From positions 1,032,868 to 1,096,867 of the forward strand of contig NZ_GG700630.1 of assembly GCF_000162875.1 (NCBI RefSeq): a stretch of 64,000 bases of DNA. The letters are read 5' to 3'. Shown here piece by piece: positions 50,156 through 60,900 of this stretch (the stretch's first letter is position 1; each line of letters begins with the position of its first letter). A model generated the notes under the pieces. That model made no database searches. It was not told where the DNA came from and saw nothing but the letters and a program-made list of their open reading frames with translations. The DNA comes from Slackia exigua ATCC 700122 (GTDB taxonomy: Bacteria; Actinomycetota; Coriobacteriia; Coriobacteriales; Eggerthellaceae). The translations under genes were made by a program, and so were the position numbers.

Positions 50156-51331
50156 GTGAACGCGAGACGCACAGAAGACAACGCAAGGTCCTCATCGGGC
50201 GCGAGGCAGGGCTCTTCCCGCACGGATTTCCCTTCCGAGCCGCCGCGCATCACCGGCCGCCGTTTCAACGCCATCCTCATCGCGCTGGCCTTCGTGATGC
50301 TGTTCGGATACCTTTTCATCGCCGATGAAGGCCCTAAGACGCTCGAAGCGGTACGCCGGTTCAACTATTGGTTCCTGCTCGTCGCGTTCGCGGGAATGGC
50401 CGTCTACTGGCTGCTCGAATCCCTCTGTATGCAGATACTGGTCAACAAGCTGCATCCGGGGTTTTCGTTCCTCAAGACGAACGTCGTCACGATCATCGGG
50501 CAGTATTTCAACGGCATCACGCCGCTTTCGAGCGGCGGTCAGCCCATGCAGGCCTATTACTACCGCCGTCTGGGGCTTCCGCTCTCCGATGCCATGCCTA
50601 TGCTGCTCTGCCGCTTCATCGTCTACCAGACAACCGTGACGCTCTATTCGTTCATTGTGCTCGCACTGCACTTCAATCGCATATCGTCGCAGATAGACGC
50701 GCTTATGGCGCTTGTCGTCGTCGGGTTCGTCGGAGGCATCGGACTCGTGGCCGCCCTGCTTGCGCTCGCGTTCGCGCGCAAGTCGACCACGCGGCTCGCG
50801 CTGTGGGTCATCGGCATTCTGGCGAAGATCAGGATCGTAAGGCATCCCGAACGCACCAAGGAGCGCGCGCTGCATTCCATGGACGAGGCCTACGACGGCG
50901 TTTCGTTCCTCCTGCATGAACCGAAGCTGCTCCTCAAGGTGTCAGGAGTCACGTTCGTGCAGCTCACTGTGTTCTTTTCGATATCCTTCGCCATTTATCT
51001 GGGCTTCGGGGAAACCGGAAGCGACATCCTGACCGTCATCACCTACCAGGCCTTCGTGTACATGATCTCGTCGTTCGTGCCGCTGCCCGGCGCGATGGGA
51101 GCCGCCGAAGGAAGTTACGTGGCGTTCTTCTCGTCCGTGTATTCAAGCAGTTCGCTCGTGGCGCTTTCCACCTTCATCTGGCGCCTGTACACCTTCTACC
51201 TGCCTATTGTCCTCGGCATGTGGCTGACGGTCCTGATCAATAACCCCGAAAGCCGTCTCTCGCGCATCATCGTCCGGCAGGACGTTCGTGCGGCCTTCAA
51301 GGATCTGAAGGTCGAAGGCCCCGAAAACTAA
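50156..51331 (+). CDS. LPG-synthase-like (UPF0104) membrane protein
   Basis: About 391 residues with roughly eight membrane helices. It has the conserved features of the flippase domain: IIGQYFNGITPLSSGGQPMQAYY, then the C-terminal FVPLPGAMGAAEGSYVAFF. There is no C-terminal synthase domain. Proteins of this kind move aminoacylated or glycosylated lipids. It follows the glycosyltransferase gene by 31 bp, so it may flip that enzyme's product (inference). The start is uncertain; GTG at 50156 was chosen. Confidence 0.78.
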   Translation: MNARRTEDNARSSSGARQGSSRTDFPSEPPRITGRRFNAILIALAFVMLFGYLFIADEGPKTLEAVRRFNYWFLLVAFAGMAVYWLLESLCMQILVNKLHPGFSFLKTNVVTIIGQYFNGITPLSSGGQPMQAYYYRRLGLPLSDAMPMLLCRFIVYQTTVTLYSFIVLALHFNRISSQIDALMALVVVGFVGGIGLVAALLALAFARKSTTRLALWVIGILAKIRIVRHPERTKERALHSMDEAYDGVSFLLHEPKLLLKVSGVTFVQLTVFFSISFAIYLGFGETGSDILTVITYQAFVYMISSFVPLPGAMGAAEGSYVAFFSSVYSSSSLVALSTFIWRLYTFYLPIVLGMWLTVLINNPESRLSRIIVRQDVRAAFKDLKVEGPEN

Positions 51332-51523
51332 TGAGGAGCCCGAGGGGCCGGCGCCAGGGCAGATTCCTCGCAGGCCGCATCTGCCGCGCGCAGGCAACCG
51401 GTCGACCCTGGAGGCCACATCGGCCATTCGCAGATAGCCGACCGGCGCCGGAAGAACGGACCGGTTCCTCGCGAACGGCGTGCGCCTGACTCCGGGCGAT
51501 CCGGATCCCAGGTGATCTGGATC

Positions 51524-51730
51524 CTAAGCGATCGCCGCCTCGTATCCGGCATCGACGACGGCGTCGATGAGAACCTGATCGGCGACATCGGCGGAAAGGG
51601 CGACGGTAGCGCGGTTTTCTTCCAAGCTGACGTCGACCGACGCGACGCCCTCCACCTTCTCGAGCGCCTTCGTCACATGGGCGACGCAGTGCTGGCACAT
51701 CATGCCTTCGACGTTCAGGGTCTTTTCCAT
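51524..51730 (-). CDS. Possible internal start giving a free CopZ-like copper chaperone
   Basis: 68-residue HMA domain (MEKTLNVEGMMCQHCVAHVTKAL) in frame with copA. The purine-rich GGAAGGAAAGGAA seven bases upstream is a much better ribosome site than copA's own. In other bacteria a separate CopZ is made beside CopA, or by frameshifting inside copA; here internal initiation may do the same. Either a real nested gene or a recent fusion of copA and copZ. Confidence 0.45.
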   Translation of the reverse strand: MEKTLNVEGMMCQHCVAHVTKALEKVEGVASVDVSLEENRATVALSADVADQVLIDAVVDAGYEAAIA

Positions 51731-54259
51731 GAGAGGTTCCTTTCCTTCCGATTCGTGCGCAGGTTCGTCGCCTGCGCGCTTCTGAACGACCGCATTGCCC
51801 GCCGATACCCGGGCCTCACCATCCATCGATGCTCGAATCGCGTCGGTTTCGGTCGATTCCTCGCCTGAAGCGACGGCATCGCCCACGCGTCCCTGCATAC
51901 GTGCATCCTCGGCATGCGGGGACGACTGCGGCGCCTGATCGGTAAAGCGCGGTTTCCACCTGCGCAGACGCAGGGCGTTGCCGACGACGGTCACCGAACT
52001 CACGCTCATGGCCGCGGCGCCGATCATCGGATTGATGGTCAGCCCTGCCCAGCTGAAGAATCCGGCGGCGATAGGGATGCAGATCACGTTGTAGATGAGC
52101 GCCCAGAACAGGTTCTGCTTGATCGTGCGAAGCGTCCGCCGGGAAAGCTGGATGGCGGCGGGCACGTCCATGAGATCGCTGCGCATGAGCACGATGTCGG
52201 CCGACTCGATCGCGATGTCGGTTCCCGCTCCGATGGCGATGCCCACATCGGCGCGGGCGAGAGCGGGCGCATCGTTCACGCCGTCGCCGACCATGGCGAC
52301 TCGGCCTTGATCGGCAAGGCGCGCGATTTCCGCGGCCTTGTCCTGGGGAAGCACGCCGGCGATGACCTCGTCGACGCCCGCCTGGCGCTGGATGGCGGCG
52401 GCGGTGCGTTCGTTATCCCCGGTCAGCATCACGATGCGGATGCCCATGGCGGAAAGCTCCCGAATCGCGCGGGCGCTCGTCGGCTTGATGATGTCGGCAA
52501 GCGCGACGACGGCCTCCAGGCGTCCTCCGCGCGCGAAGAACAACGGGGTCGCGCCCTCGTCGGCGAACGATGCCGCACGAGCGGCGAAACCTTCGACCGG
52601 AACATCATGCGCATGCATCATCGCAAGGTTTCCCACCAGACATGACGCCGATCCGATCTGCGCACGCACGCCCTGGCCCGGCACCTGCGCGAAATCGTCG
52701 ACATCTACGCCGGATGCGTCGATGCCCTTCTCGGCGGCGTATGCGACCACCGCCTTGCCGAGCGGATGCTCGGAACGCTGCTCGATGGCGGCAATCGTGC
52801 GCAGCGCCTCTTCGACTTCCACGCCTTCGGACGTCAGGAAGGCCTGCACGCTCGGACGGCCGACCGTGATGGTTCCCGTCTTATCGAGCACGACCGTCCG
52901 CACGGTGCCCGCGATCTCGAGCGATTCGGCCGATTTAATGAGGATGCCATGCGTGGCGCCGCGCCCCGTGCCGACCATGACGGCCGTCGGGGTGGCCAGG
53001 CCGAGCGCGCAGGGGCAGGAGATGACGAGCACGCTGATGGCGAAGTTGAGCGCACTGGAAAACGGAGCGGCCAGCATGATCCAGACGAAGAGGACGAGCG
53101 CCGCGAATCCGATCACGACAGGCACGAAGACGCCGGCGATCTTGTCCGCCGTATTCTGGATCGGCGCCTTCGACCCGGTAGCTTCGTCGACGAGCGCGAT
53201 GATGCCCGCAAGGACCGTGTCGTCGCCGGTGCGGCGGACCTCCATCGTGAAATATCCCGCGACGTTCAAGGTCGCACCCGTGACCTCGTCGCCCGCAGCC
53301 TTGTCCACCGGTACGCTTTCGCCGGTAAGGGCGCTCTCGTCAAGGGAAGCGCTGCCTTCGATCACCACGCCGTCGAGAGGCACGCCTTCACCCGCACGCA
53401 CCACGAGCACATCGCCTATGCGGACCTGCTCGACAGGGACGACCTCTTCAACGCCGCCTTTCAAAACCGTGGCCGTCTTGGGTGCAAGGTCCATGAGCTT
53501 GCTCACAGCGTCGGTCGTGCGGCCTTTCGCACGGGCTTCGAAATACTTCCCCAGCGTGATCAGCGTCAAGATCATGCCCGCCGAGTCGAAATAGAGTCCC
53601 ATGAAGGCATCGTGCGCGGCCTCCAGATCGCCTGCGCCCAGGGAAGCGGCCATGACGAACATCTTCCAGATGCTGTAACCGGTGGATGCCGCCGCGCCGA
53701 GCCCGATGAGCGAATCCATGTTGGGAGCACGGTGGAACAGGCTTTTGAATCCGTTGCTGAAGAACTTGAAATCGACGAAGATGATCGGGGCGACCAAGAC
53801 GAGCTCGGCCAGGGCCGTGACCATCATATGCTCGCGGCCAAGGAAGACGCTCGGAAGAGGCCAGCCCATCATATGGCCCATGGCCAGGTAGAACAAGGGA
53901 ATGCAGAAGACGAGCGAGGTAATGAGGCGCATGCGCATGCGCTTTTCCTCGGCAGCGGCGCGCGTGGTCGCGGCCTCGTGCGCAAGCTGCGCGGTGCTCT
54001 TCCCGCCGGTCGACGCGGACGCAGAAGCCTTGCGCCGAGGCTCGGCCCCGTAGCCCGCCTTGTCGACCGAAGCGGCGATGCGCTCGTTGATGCGCGCGAC
54101 GTCCTCGGGCGAAAGATCCGGGGCGTATTCGACTTCCATGCTGTTCTTCAGCAGATTCACGGACACGTCGGCCACGCCTTCGACGGCGCGCGTGCAGGTA
54201 TCGACGCGTGCCGAGCAGGCTGCGCACGACATGCCCGTCACATCGAACGTCTGCTTCAT
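51524..54259 (-). CDS. copA: Copper-exporting P1B-type ATPase with a CopZ-like C-terminal domain
   Basis: 911 residues. N-terminal HMA domain (GMSCAACSAR), eight membrane helices with the CPC metal site (SCPCALGLATPT), phosphorylation site DKTGT, GDGVNDAPAL hinge and an HP site (SEHPLG). After about 770 residues an acidic linker of ~70 leads to a second HMA domain (EGMMCQHC) at the very C-terminus, a place where CopA normally has none. An in-frame ATG at 51730 with GGAAGGAAAGGAA upstream could start this domain as a free 68-residue CopZ-like chaperone. It is encoded downstream of csoR. Confidence 0.93.
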   Translation of the reverse strand: MKQTFDVTGMSCAACSARVDTCTRAVEGVADVSVNLLKNSMEVEYAPDLSPEDVARINERIAASVDKAGYGAEPRRKASASASTGGKSTAQLAHEAATTRAAAEEKRMRMRLITSLVFCIPLFYLAMGHMMGWPLPSVFLGREHMMVTALAELVLVAPIIFVDFKFFSNGFKSLFHRAPNMDSLIGLGAAASTGYSIWKMFVMAASLGAGDLEAAHDAFMGLYFDSAGMILTLITLGKYFEARAKGRTTDAVSKLMDLAPKTATVLKGGVEEVVPVEQVRIGDVLVVRAGEGVPLDGVVIEGSASLDESALTGESVPVDKAAGDEVTGATLNVAGYFTMEVRRTGDDTVLAGIIALVDEATGSKAPIQNTADKIAGVFVPVVIGFAALVLFVWIMLAAPFSSALNFAISVLVISCPCALGLATPTAVMVGTGRGATHGILIKSAESLEIAGTVRTVVLDKTGTITVGRPSVQAFLTSEGVEVEEALRTIAAIEQRSEHPLGKAVVAYAAEKGIDASGVDVDDFAQVPGQGVRAQIGSASCLVGNLAMMHAHDVPVEGFAARAASFADEGATPLFFARGGRLEAVVALADIIKPTSARAIRELSAMGIRIVMLTGDNERTAAAIQRQAGVDEVIAGVLPQDKAAEIARLADQGRVAMVGDGVNDAPALARADVGIAIGAGTDIAIESADIVLMRSDLMDVPAAIQLSRRTLRTIKQNLFWALIYNVICIPIAAGFFSWAGLTINPMIGAAAMSVSSVTVVGNALRLRRWKPRFTDQAPQSSPHAEDARMQGRVGDAVASGEESTETDAIRASMDGEARVSAGNAVVQKRAGDEPAHESEGKEPLMEKTLNVEGMMCQHCVAHVTKALEKVEGVASVDVSLEENRATVALSADVADQVLIDAVVDAGYEAAIA

Positions 54260-54375
54260 ATCCTGCCTTCTTCCTCTTGGCCGGCGAGACGGCCCCGACC
54301 GGATCGGTGCGCCTGACGATTCGCTCGCTGCAGCGAAGGGATCGTCGGCGAGCCGTAGGTGCCGGCGAGCCGCGG

Positions 54376-54702
54376 TTATTTGAACGTGCGTATGAGATCC
54401 ATGACCTCGTCGAGCACGTCCGTGTTGCCGGCTTTGACCTGCTCGACGACGCAGGTTTCCAGATGATCGTGCAGGACGAGCTCCGATACGCGACGCACAG
54501 CGGCCTCTGCAGCCGCGAGCTGCATCAGCACGTCGCCGCAGTAGCGGTTGTCGTCGATCATATTCTTCACGCCATTGAGCTGGCCGATCGCACGATTCAA
54601 CCGCTTCTTGAGGTCCTCTTGGAACTCAAGGCTCCGCTCGGTGTCTTTATGCCGGCACCCGCATGCATGGGTGCTTGCGGCGTGTTCTTCTTCATCGGCC
54701 AT
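54376..54702 (-). CDS. csoR: CsoR-family copper-sensing repressor
   Basis: 108 residues of the DUF156 fold. The Cu(I) ligands Cys-x-His-Cys are present: Cys in DNRYCGDV, and His and Cys in LVLHDHLETCV. The N-terminal His/Cys-rich stretch (HAASTHACGCRH) may also bind metal. GGAGA precedes the ATG. It probably represses its own transcription and that of copA through the operator at 54727-54741. Confidence 0.9.
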   Translation of the reverse strand: MADEEEHAASTHACGCRHKDTERSLEFQEDLKKRLNRAIGQLNGVKNMIDDNRYCGDVLMQLAAAEAAVRRVSELVLHDHLETCVVEQVKAGNTDVLDEVMDLIRTFK

Positions 54703-54726
54703 GCGCGTTCTCCATCTACGTCGTTG

Positions 54727-54741
54727 TTACCCCATAGGGGT
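54727..54741. promoter_or_regulatory. CsoR operator upstream of csoR
   Basis: tacccc-ata-ggggta, 25 bp upstream of the csoR start, matches the G/C-tract inverted repeat bound by CsoR proteins. The remainder of 54742-54969 shows no gene. Confidence 0.7.
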
Positions 54742-54969
54742 ATATGCGCACTATACTCCTAGCGCGAGGCATTCATGGGAACGACACGGAGAGCGGCTTG
54801 CGTCGCAGGTCGATAGGCGGCAGGGCACTTTTGACGCGCCATAGGAGCCGAAGACGTTGCCGAGAGGCGTACGCGCGGCACGCTGCCAGGAGCATGTGCA
54901 CACCACGCCGCCGCCAGGCACGCACGGCCTTGGCGAAGAAGGGCTCGACGCCGGCGGCTGTCGGGATGG

Positions 54970-56634
54970 CTATTCTCCGTACACGTACGGCCTTCGTGCG
55001 ATGGAGAATACGTTAGGACCGGTCACGACGACGTTATCGGCCGAACCCGAGCAATGCACCACTTCCCGCGGCGTACCGTCGTCATTCACGCTGAGCACGA
55101 TGCCCACGTGATTGAGGGCCCCTGCGTTCGTTCCCGCCAGGAAGAGAAGGTCGCCTGGTTTGACTTCGTTCCACTTGACAGGATAGGAATTCCCGATCTG
55201 CTCGGAGGTTCCCGTCCCGATGTAGCGTGCTGCAGCGGGATCGCCCGCCGCATTCACGAAGGCCCACTCGACGAAGCCGGAGCAGTCAAGTCCTATGGGC
55301 TCGATCGAACCGGTGGCCGTGCTTCCCGCGCTCGCGACGATACCCGGGCTTCCCCAGCTGTCGTTCCAGCCGACCGCCCGGCTCTTGCCTCCCCAGAAAT
55401 AATCCACCTTGCCCTCGAGGGACAAAGCAGCTTCGAGAACCGCCCTGCGGCCATAGGAAATCCCGTCAGGAATGCGTGCATCGATGGCCGAAAGCTCGTC
55501 TTCCGTGAGTTTCGAAGAGATCGCGCCCTCCAGCATCGTGCCGACCCCGGCACCGGTATCCGCATCGGACAGATTCTGCGCACGAGCTATCTCTTCGTCG
55601 GAAAGCCCCAGCGACTTGCCCGTCTCGGAGAGGCTCAGCATTTCCGCCTTCAGTCCGCCCGAGGGCGATGCAGTGACGCGGTTCGCAGCCCAGTAGACGC
55701 TGCCGAGGAGTTCGGCGTCGGCGGCGGAATCTATCGTGACGCCGTAAGGAAAGCCGTCGGTCTCGCCGCGCATGACCGCGTAAATCGCGAGGACATCGCG
55801 CTCGCCCGCGATACGCGCGTCGCGAAAGCCCGGCATAATACGGGTTGCCGCAAGGAAACGAACGGACTCCGCATCCTTCTCGAGACCTATTTCAAGCAAC
55901 CGCATCTCCCAAGCGGTCGAAAGGCTACCCCGCAAGTCGACGTTTCCCGACGTCGCCCATGACGGAACGGCATAATCGATATTCCATGTCTCGGACACGC
56001 GCGAATCTTCGTGCTGGCCATCGGTCGTTTCACCCCGCTCCGAGCGCCCGCCGGCCCCGTGCGTATCCGCCGATTCGTCTCCGGGTCCTTCGACAATGGA
56101 AGCGCTGGGCTGATCCGTGGGTTCCGACGGCTCGGCAGGATCTTGAGACGGAGCCTGCGGCTGGGCATCGGAGCTCGCACCGCCTCCGGAATCGCCCTCG
56201 GGCGCAGGCTTCTTCTCATCCGAAGCTCCGTTGTCAGGCGCAGGATCCTTTTCCGTCGATCCCTCGTCGGATGAAGGCTTCTGCGCGGCGGGATCGTCGG
56301 CGGGCTTCTTCTCGTCATCAGGAGCAGCGCCGCCGTTCGAAGGCCCGTTATCCGGAGCCGTCGCGTCCCCGTCTGAATCGGCCGTCGCGTTCCCCTCGGG
56401 CTGGCCAGCCTTTTCGTCAGATGCATCATCCGCCGCAGCCTTCTGGCCGTCGGTCGCCGCAGGCGCCTCGGCGGTATCCGGATCTTCATCCGCCGCAGAA
56501 GCCGCGACCTCGGTCGGGGAGACCGCCGCATTGTCGGTATCCGCAGACGCGACCACCGTATAGGCTGCCACGAGAACCAACGCAACCGCCGCAATGAAGA
56601 ACGCGGCCGAGATCCTCCATATACGCGGAACCAT
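54970..56634 (-). CDS. Secreted NlpC/P60 cell-wall peptidase with a long acidic linker
   Basis: 554 residues. Signal anchor (AAFFIAAVALVLVAAYTVVASA), a ~200-residue disordered stretch rich in Asp, Glu, Pro, Ala and Ser, a central helical domain (about 210-390), and a C-terminal NlpC/P60 domain. The catalytic Cys is in GLDCSGFVEWAF, the His in NHVGIVL, with a following VVHCSGS polar residue. It should cut peptidoglycan stem peptides. GGAGG lies close to the ATG at 56634. A tyrosine recombinase gene ends 78 bp upstream in the same orientation. Confidence 0.85.
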   Translation of the reverse strand: MVPRIWRISAAFFIAAVALVLVAAYTVVASADTDNAAVSPTEVAASAADEDPDTAEAPAATDGQKAAADDASDEKAGQPEGNATADSDGDATAPDNGPSNGGAAPDDEKKPADDPAAQKPSSDEGSTEKDPAPDNGASDEKKPAPEGDSGGGASSDAQPQAPSQDPAEPSEPTDQPSASIVEGPGDESADTHGAGGRSERGETTDGQHEDSRVSETWNIDYAVPSWATSGNVDLRGSLSTAWEMRLLEIGLEKDAESVRFLAATRIMPGFRDARIAGERDVLAIYAVMRGETDGFPYGVTIDSAADAELLGSVYWAANRVTASPSGGLKAEMLSLSETGKSLGLSDEEIARAQNLSDADTGAGVGTMLEGAISSKLTEDELSAIDARIPDGISYGRRAVLEAALSLEGKVDYFWGGKSRAVGWNDSWGSPGIVASAGSTATGSIEPIGLDCSGFVEWAFVNAAGDPAAARYIGTGTSEQIGNSYPVKWNEVKPGDLLFLAGTNAGALNHVGIVLSVNDDGTPREVVHCSGSADNVVVTGPNVFSIARRPYVYGE

Positions 56635-56711
56635 ATACCCTCCCCAACCTGGATATGCCGTCCAATCGCCGACATCGCCGCGGCGCCGAAGAAACCTAGA
56701 ATGCCTCGACG

Positions 56712-57809
56712 TTAACTTACAGAAAAACCCATGCGAAGGCACGGGCCTGCTCCGTCAACCTTTGATACGGCTTCGGATGCCAAAGCCGTCAACGCCTTCC
56801 TTTGCCAGGCCGCGTCATCGAATGCGCGCTCTATCGCGCCTGCCGCCCGGCGCTTCGCTTCCGGATCGGCCTCTGCATAGATATTCAGCGTCATCGCGAC
56901 GTTCGCATGCCCGAGAAGGCTCGCCACGGTACGGACGTCCACGCCCGCGCCGACCATGAACGTCGCGAAGGTATGGCGCAAATCCCGAAATGTGCATTCG
57001 AAACCGTTGTCGCGGCAGAATTGAGCGAAATCCCTGCCCAGTCGATCAGGGTTATAAGGTTGATCCCCCGATTCGCCCGCACCGACGATATAACCGTCCG
57101 CGGAAGCGCTGCCCTCGCTCCGATTCGCTTCTAAAAACGCACCTTTCAGCCTTCCAAGGGCCTCGTTCGTGTCGCTCGCCAGAGGAATGGTGCGAATGCC
57201 GCTCAACGACTTGGGCTCCTTGATGTAGAACCCTCCCTCGGCGTTGCCGAGCGCCCTGCGGACGGTGAGGGTTCCTCGGCTTGAAAAATCCGACCACTTC
57301 AGAGCGCACACCTCGCCCCTCCGCATGCCTGTCGTCAGGGCGATCTCGATCGCGAAACCAAGAGGGCTATCGTCCTGCCTGGCCAGATAGAGCATCCGAG
57401 ATCTTTCCGCACGATCCAAGGCGATGAAGCGCGATCGTATCTGCCTGGGAGGCTTGCAGAAGTCGCAGGGGTTCTTGTCGATCGCTCCTTGACCGACAGC
57501 GAACTTCAACGCCTGGCTCAACAGACGGAACGCCTTGCTGCACGTCTTCGGGGCATAGCCGTCTCTGACCATCGACGCCATCCAATCGCTGACAGCCATC
57601 ACTTCCATATCGGAAACGGTGCAGGTGCCGATATAACGCACGATGAGCCTCGCCACCGCGTGATAGTCCCGCACGGTCGACCGTTCGATGGCGCCGCTGC
57701 GTTCCTTCATACTTACGAAGAAGTCGATGTAGTCGCATATGAGCCGATCGCCGAAGGCCGTCTGTTCCGACATGCATACGCTGTGATTGACGATACCTGC
57801 TGAACCCAT
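56712..57809 (-). CDS. Tyrosine recombinase next to the adhesin locus
   Basis: 365 residues. A core-binding domain (GAIERSTVRDYHAVARLIVRYIG) is followed by the catalytic domain with all residues: Arg in TTGMRRGEVCALKW, Lys, CTFRDLRHTFATFMVGAGVD, LLGHANV and the nucleophile Tyr in LNIYAEAD. AAGGAGA precedes the ATG at 57809. There is no tRNA gene or arm-type N-terminus beside it; its closest neighbour is the 5' break of an adhesin gene, 90 bp away and divergent. This fits a site-specific switch recombinase as well as a small integrase. Confidence 0.9.
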   Translation of the reverse strand: MGSAGIVNHSVCMSEQTAFGDRLICDYIDFFVSMKERSGAIERSTVRDYHAVARLIVRYIGTCTVSDMEVMAVSDWMASMVRDGYAPKTCSKAFRLLSQALKFAVGQGAIDKNPCDFCKPPRQIRSRFIALDRAERSRMLYLARQDDSPLGFAIEIALTTGMRRGEVCALKWSDFSSRGTLTVRRALGNAEGGFYIKEPKSLSGIRTIPLASDTNEALGRLKGAFLEANRSEGSASADGYIVGAGESGDQPYNPDRLGRDFAQFCRDNGFECTFRDLRHTFATFMVGAGVDVRTVASLLGHANVAMTLNIYAEADPEAKRRAAGAIERAFDDAAWQRKALTALASEAVSKVDGAGPCLRMGFSVS

Positions 57810-57831
57810 ACCTGGTCTCCTTCCATACGCG

Positions 57832-57892
57832 CGGGAAGCGGGCATCCCCATCCTAGGAGAAGACGGCCGATACAAGGACGCAAGGCTTCCCG
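57832..57892. repeat. Putative recombination site at the broken adhesin end
   Basis: The 14-mer cgcaaggcttcccg (57879-57892) recurs exactly at 63459-63472 in the same orientation. Half of it, gcttcccg, also pairs with cgggaagc at 57832-57839 as an 8-bp inverted repeat. The site lies between the divergent recombinase and adhesin genes and inside the adhesin reading frame. Confidence 0.5.
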
Positions 57893-57901
57893 ACCTGCGC
57901 G

Positions 57902-60900
57902 GTGACCTGGACGGTGGACTTCCATTTCGACGGCGGGACGTTCTCCATCGCCGGCGAGTCCTCGGTCCTGCTCTCCGAGGTCTTCTCCCGCCTGTCGGTG
58001 GGCCGCGAGGCCGCCGACGTCGTCTCCTGCGAGTTCAGCGACCCGGCCCTCCTTTCCGTGGAGCGGGAGGGGGGCGACTGGAGGCTGGCGTCGCTCGCGG
58101 CCTTCTCCACCGAGGAGAGGCTCGTCTGCGCGTTCCCGAACGGCGACGTGGTCGAGATCAAGGTGACCGACGCGCCCGCCGGCGGCGTCGCCGAGGACTA
58201 CGTGCCGGGCACGGGCGAGGTCTCGGGCCTGAACGTGTCCAAGGCCACCGGCACCGCGCCCTTCGACGCGGACGACTCGGCGGGCAACGACTCCTCGGCG
58301 TCAAACGACGTCGTGCGCTCCTTCGACACGGTCTTCTACAACGTCGGCTACACGCTGAACCTGAAGGACCGCTACCAGGGGATGTTCTCGGGCTACAGGA
58401 AGGCGGGCGTCTACGTGAGGGCGACCCTGCCCCTGCCCAAGGAGCAGGCGGCCTTCGACCTGGACGCCATGCCCTGGCTCTCCGACGCCCGGGTGGACGA
58501 CGCCGGCGCCGTCCAGACGCTCACCGGCCGCTACGACGCGGAGGCGGCCGCGGGCGACTGCGCCGTGCCCTCGACGGGGTCGGTGCGCTTCGCCGTCTCC
58601 ATCAAGGCGATGGCGGACGGCGCCGAGGTGCGCCCGACCTTCGAGCTGTGGCTGGACGACGGGGACAACGAGAACCACGTCTCCGCCCCTGCGGAGACGC
58701 TGGCGCCCGCCGCCACCGCCGTGAGCGCGAAGGCCGCCTACGACGTGGACATCGAAGAAATCGGGATAAAGGATCCCGGCACCTTTGGGCCGGATTCTTA
58801 CATCGTCAGCTATGCGGTCACCCTCAACGCCTCCGTTCCCGAGACGGAGAAGGGGATGCGCGGGATGTTCGTGGATATCGACGAGGCGTCCTTCGACATC
58901 TACGCCGGGTACTATTCGAAGTGCAAACCGGGCGTGTATCAGGACAACACGTCGTCGGCGACGCTGGGAGCCTACACCCCGCGGCTATACGACTACTCCC
59001 TGGTTCTGAACAACAACGCCACCACCGGTCAGTTGGGCAAAGATATGACCGTTATGAGCGGCAATGGCGATGCCGATATGGGCAGGCGCGTCCTCCCATA
59101 CTCTTCCAGAGCGGAGAGCGGAAGCGCGGACAATGCAGCCATGAACTCGGGAGCGATGACGGCGACCCAGGGCGTCGGGACGCCCGACCAGAGGATTCGC
59201 GTCACCTTCTCGGGTATCGAGAACGACTATGTTTATCCGAAGGTAGCGGCGAGATCGGACCATCTGGGAAATACCGCCTCCCTGGGCAAAGGCAGCGCCA
59301 TTCTCGCCTGCGGCGTCATCCAGGTGGAATATCCGAGGGAGAATATCCCGGGGGCTACCAGTTACTATGCAGGATCCACCGTATACAGGCATAGGTATTT
59401 GACCGCCTATGACGACCTCGCCATCCACACCTCATCAGGGAACAGCAGCATCACGGACGCGGATCCGGACAACGACACGTGCGAGCAGTACGGCTCCGTC
59501 TTGATAACCGCGCAGGGGAGCGGAACCCATATGCACGCGTATGACGTCAATGGAGATTGGATCGGCTGCCGATACAGCAGCACCAGCCAACACGAGTACA
59601 TGCATCCCGGCGATAAGTTCTACACGGCCGTCTATGCCGGAAGCGGATACCCGGGGGTTGCCACATATGGAATGGACGGGCTCCTTTACTTCGACACGTC
59701 CATTTACGAGCCTCTGGCAGAGGATGGCGACGATTGCTTCACATTTTTATATGAAAACGGCTCAGACGCCAAGAAGGCGATCCAGAGCCAGAGCAGCGTT
59801 GAGCCGGGCGTTTCGGTGAAGCTGTACTATCTGCAGCTCCCAAATGAGTACATCGATTTCTTCACCCTGCAAAACTACCCCAGATACGAGTCTCTGAGCG
59901 AGGCGAAAGCCGCGGGCGTCACCTGCAACGCGGTATTCGTCGAGGCCAGAAGCAGTACGCCGTACTACAACTACTACACCCCGAAGGTCATCGTCCCATT
60001 CAAGATCCGGGACGATGCGCAGGCGACGCCTGCCACGGCGGTGGGGAATAACACGACGAGGTGGAATTGCATTACGCACCAGGCGATCATGTACGGCCAA
60101 GACGTAAGCGGCTATACCCTGAAAAACTATACGTCTCGTGACAGCTGGGGACCTGGCAACGGACATACCTACCTGAGAGTCTGGCCACCGCATGGCGGCC
60201 AATATACGCATCAAATCTACTATCTCTCGCCGGGGCGGGACGTCTACGGCAAATTCGTAGGCAGCGGTTCGAGCCATATACGACTCGAACCGTCGGGGAC
60301 ATGGTACCAAGATGCAGCTTACTTCGGCGGCTTCACGGCGATCATCAGGGACAAGGAGGTGTCCGTCGGCAAGGAGACCTCGCAGCGGGAATTCGGCAAG
60401 CCGCGGCATATCTATTTCGCAGGCAGCGGCGAGCGCTATGCCGATTACACGCTGTCTCCCGAACTCGCCTTCGCCGGCTCGTCGGTGCCGCCTGACCCGA
60501 AATACTCCACGGTCACCGTCACCGACACGTTGCCGGCGGGCCTGTCCTACCGTGAGGATAGCGCGTGCATCGGCGGCGCCTACGAGCAGCCCGCGGACCG
60601 GCACTCCCACGGAACGGTGAACGGGGGCACTCCGCTTGCGCCGGGAACAACCGCCACGGGGGTTGCCACCTCGGCCACCACGACGGGGGACGTCACGTTC
60701 ACCGTCACTCCGAAGGCGGACGGCACGACGGAGCTCAAATGGGTCATCACCAACGTCCAGGCGGGGCAGGAGATGCCCAAGCTGTACTACGGAACCCGTA
60801 TCGGGGACGAATCGAATCCCGCCGACGATGTCGCGGATGGCCAACAGCTCACCAACACGGCGCAGATAGCGTCGACGAGCAGCCAGACCGGGAATCAGGA

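Noticed and set aside
48976..50364. 462-residue minus-strand frame opposite the glycosyltransferase
   Set aside because: Antisense shadow; the plus frame has all GT-A motifs.
57787..59394. 535-residue plus-strand frame beginning before the adhesin
   Set aside because: Out of frame with the adhesin and Arg/Gly-rich; the adhesin frame has the recognisable domains.
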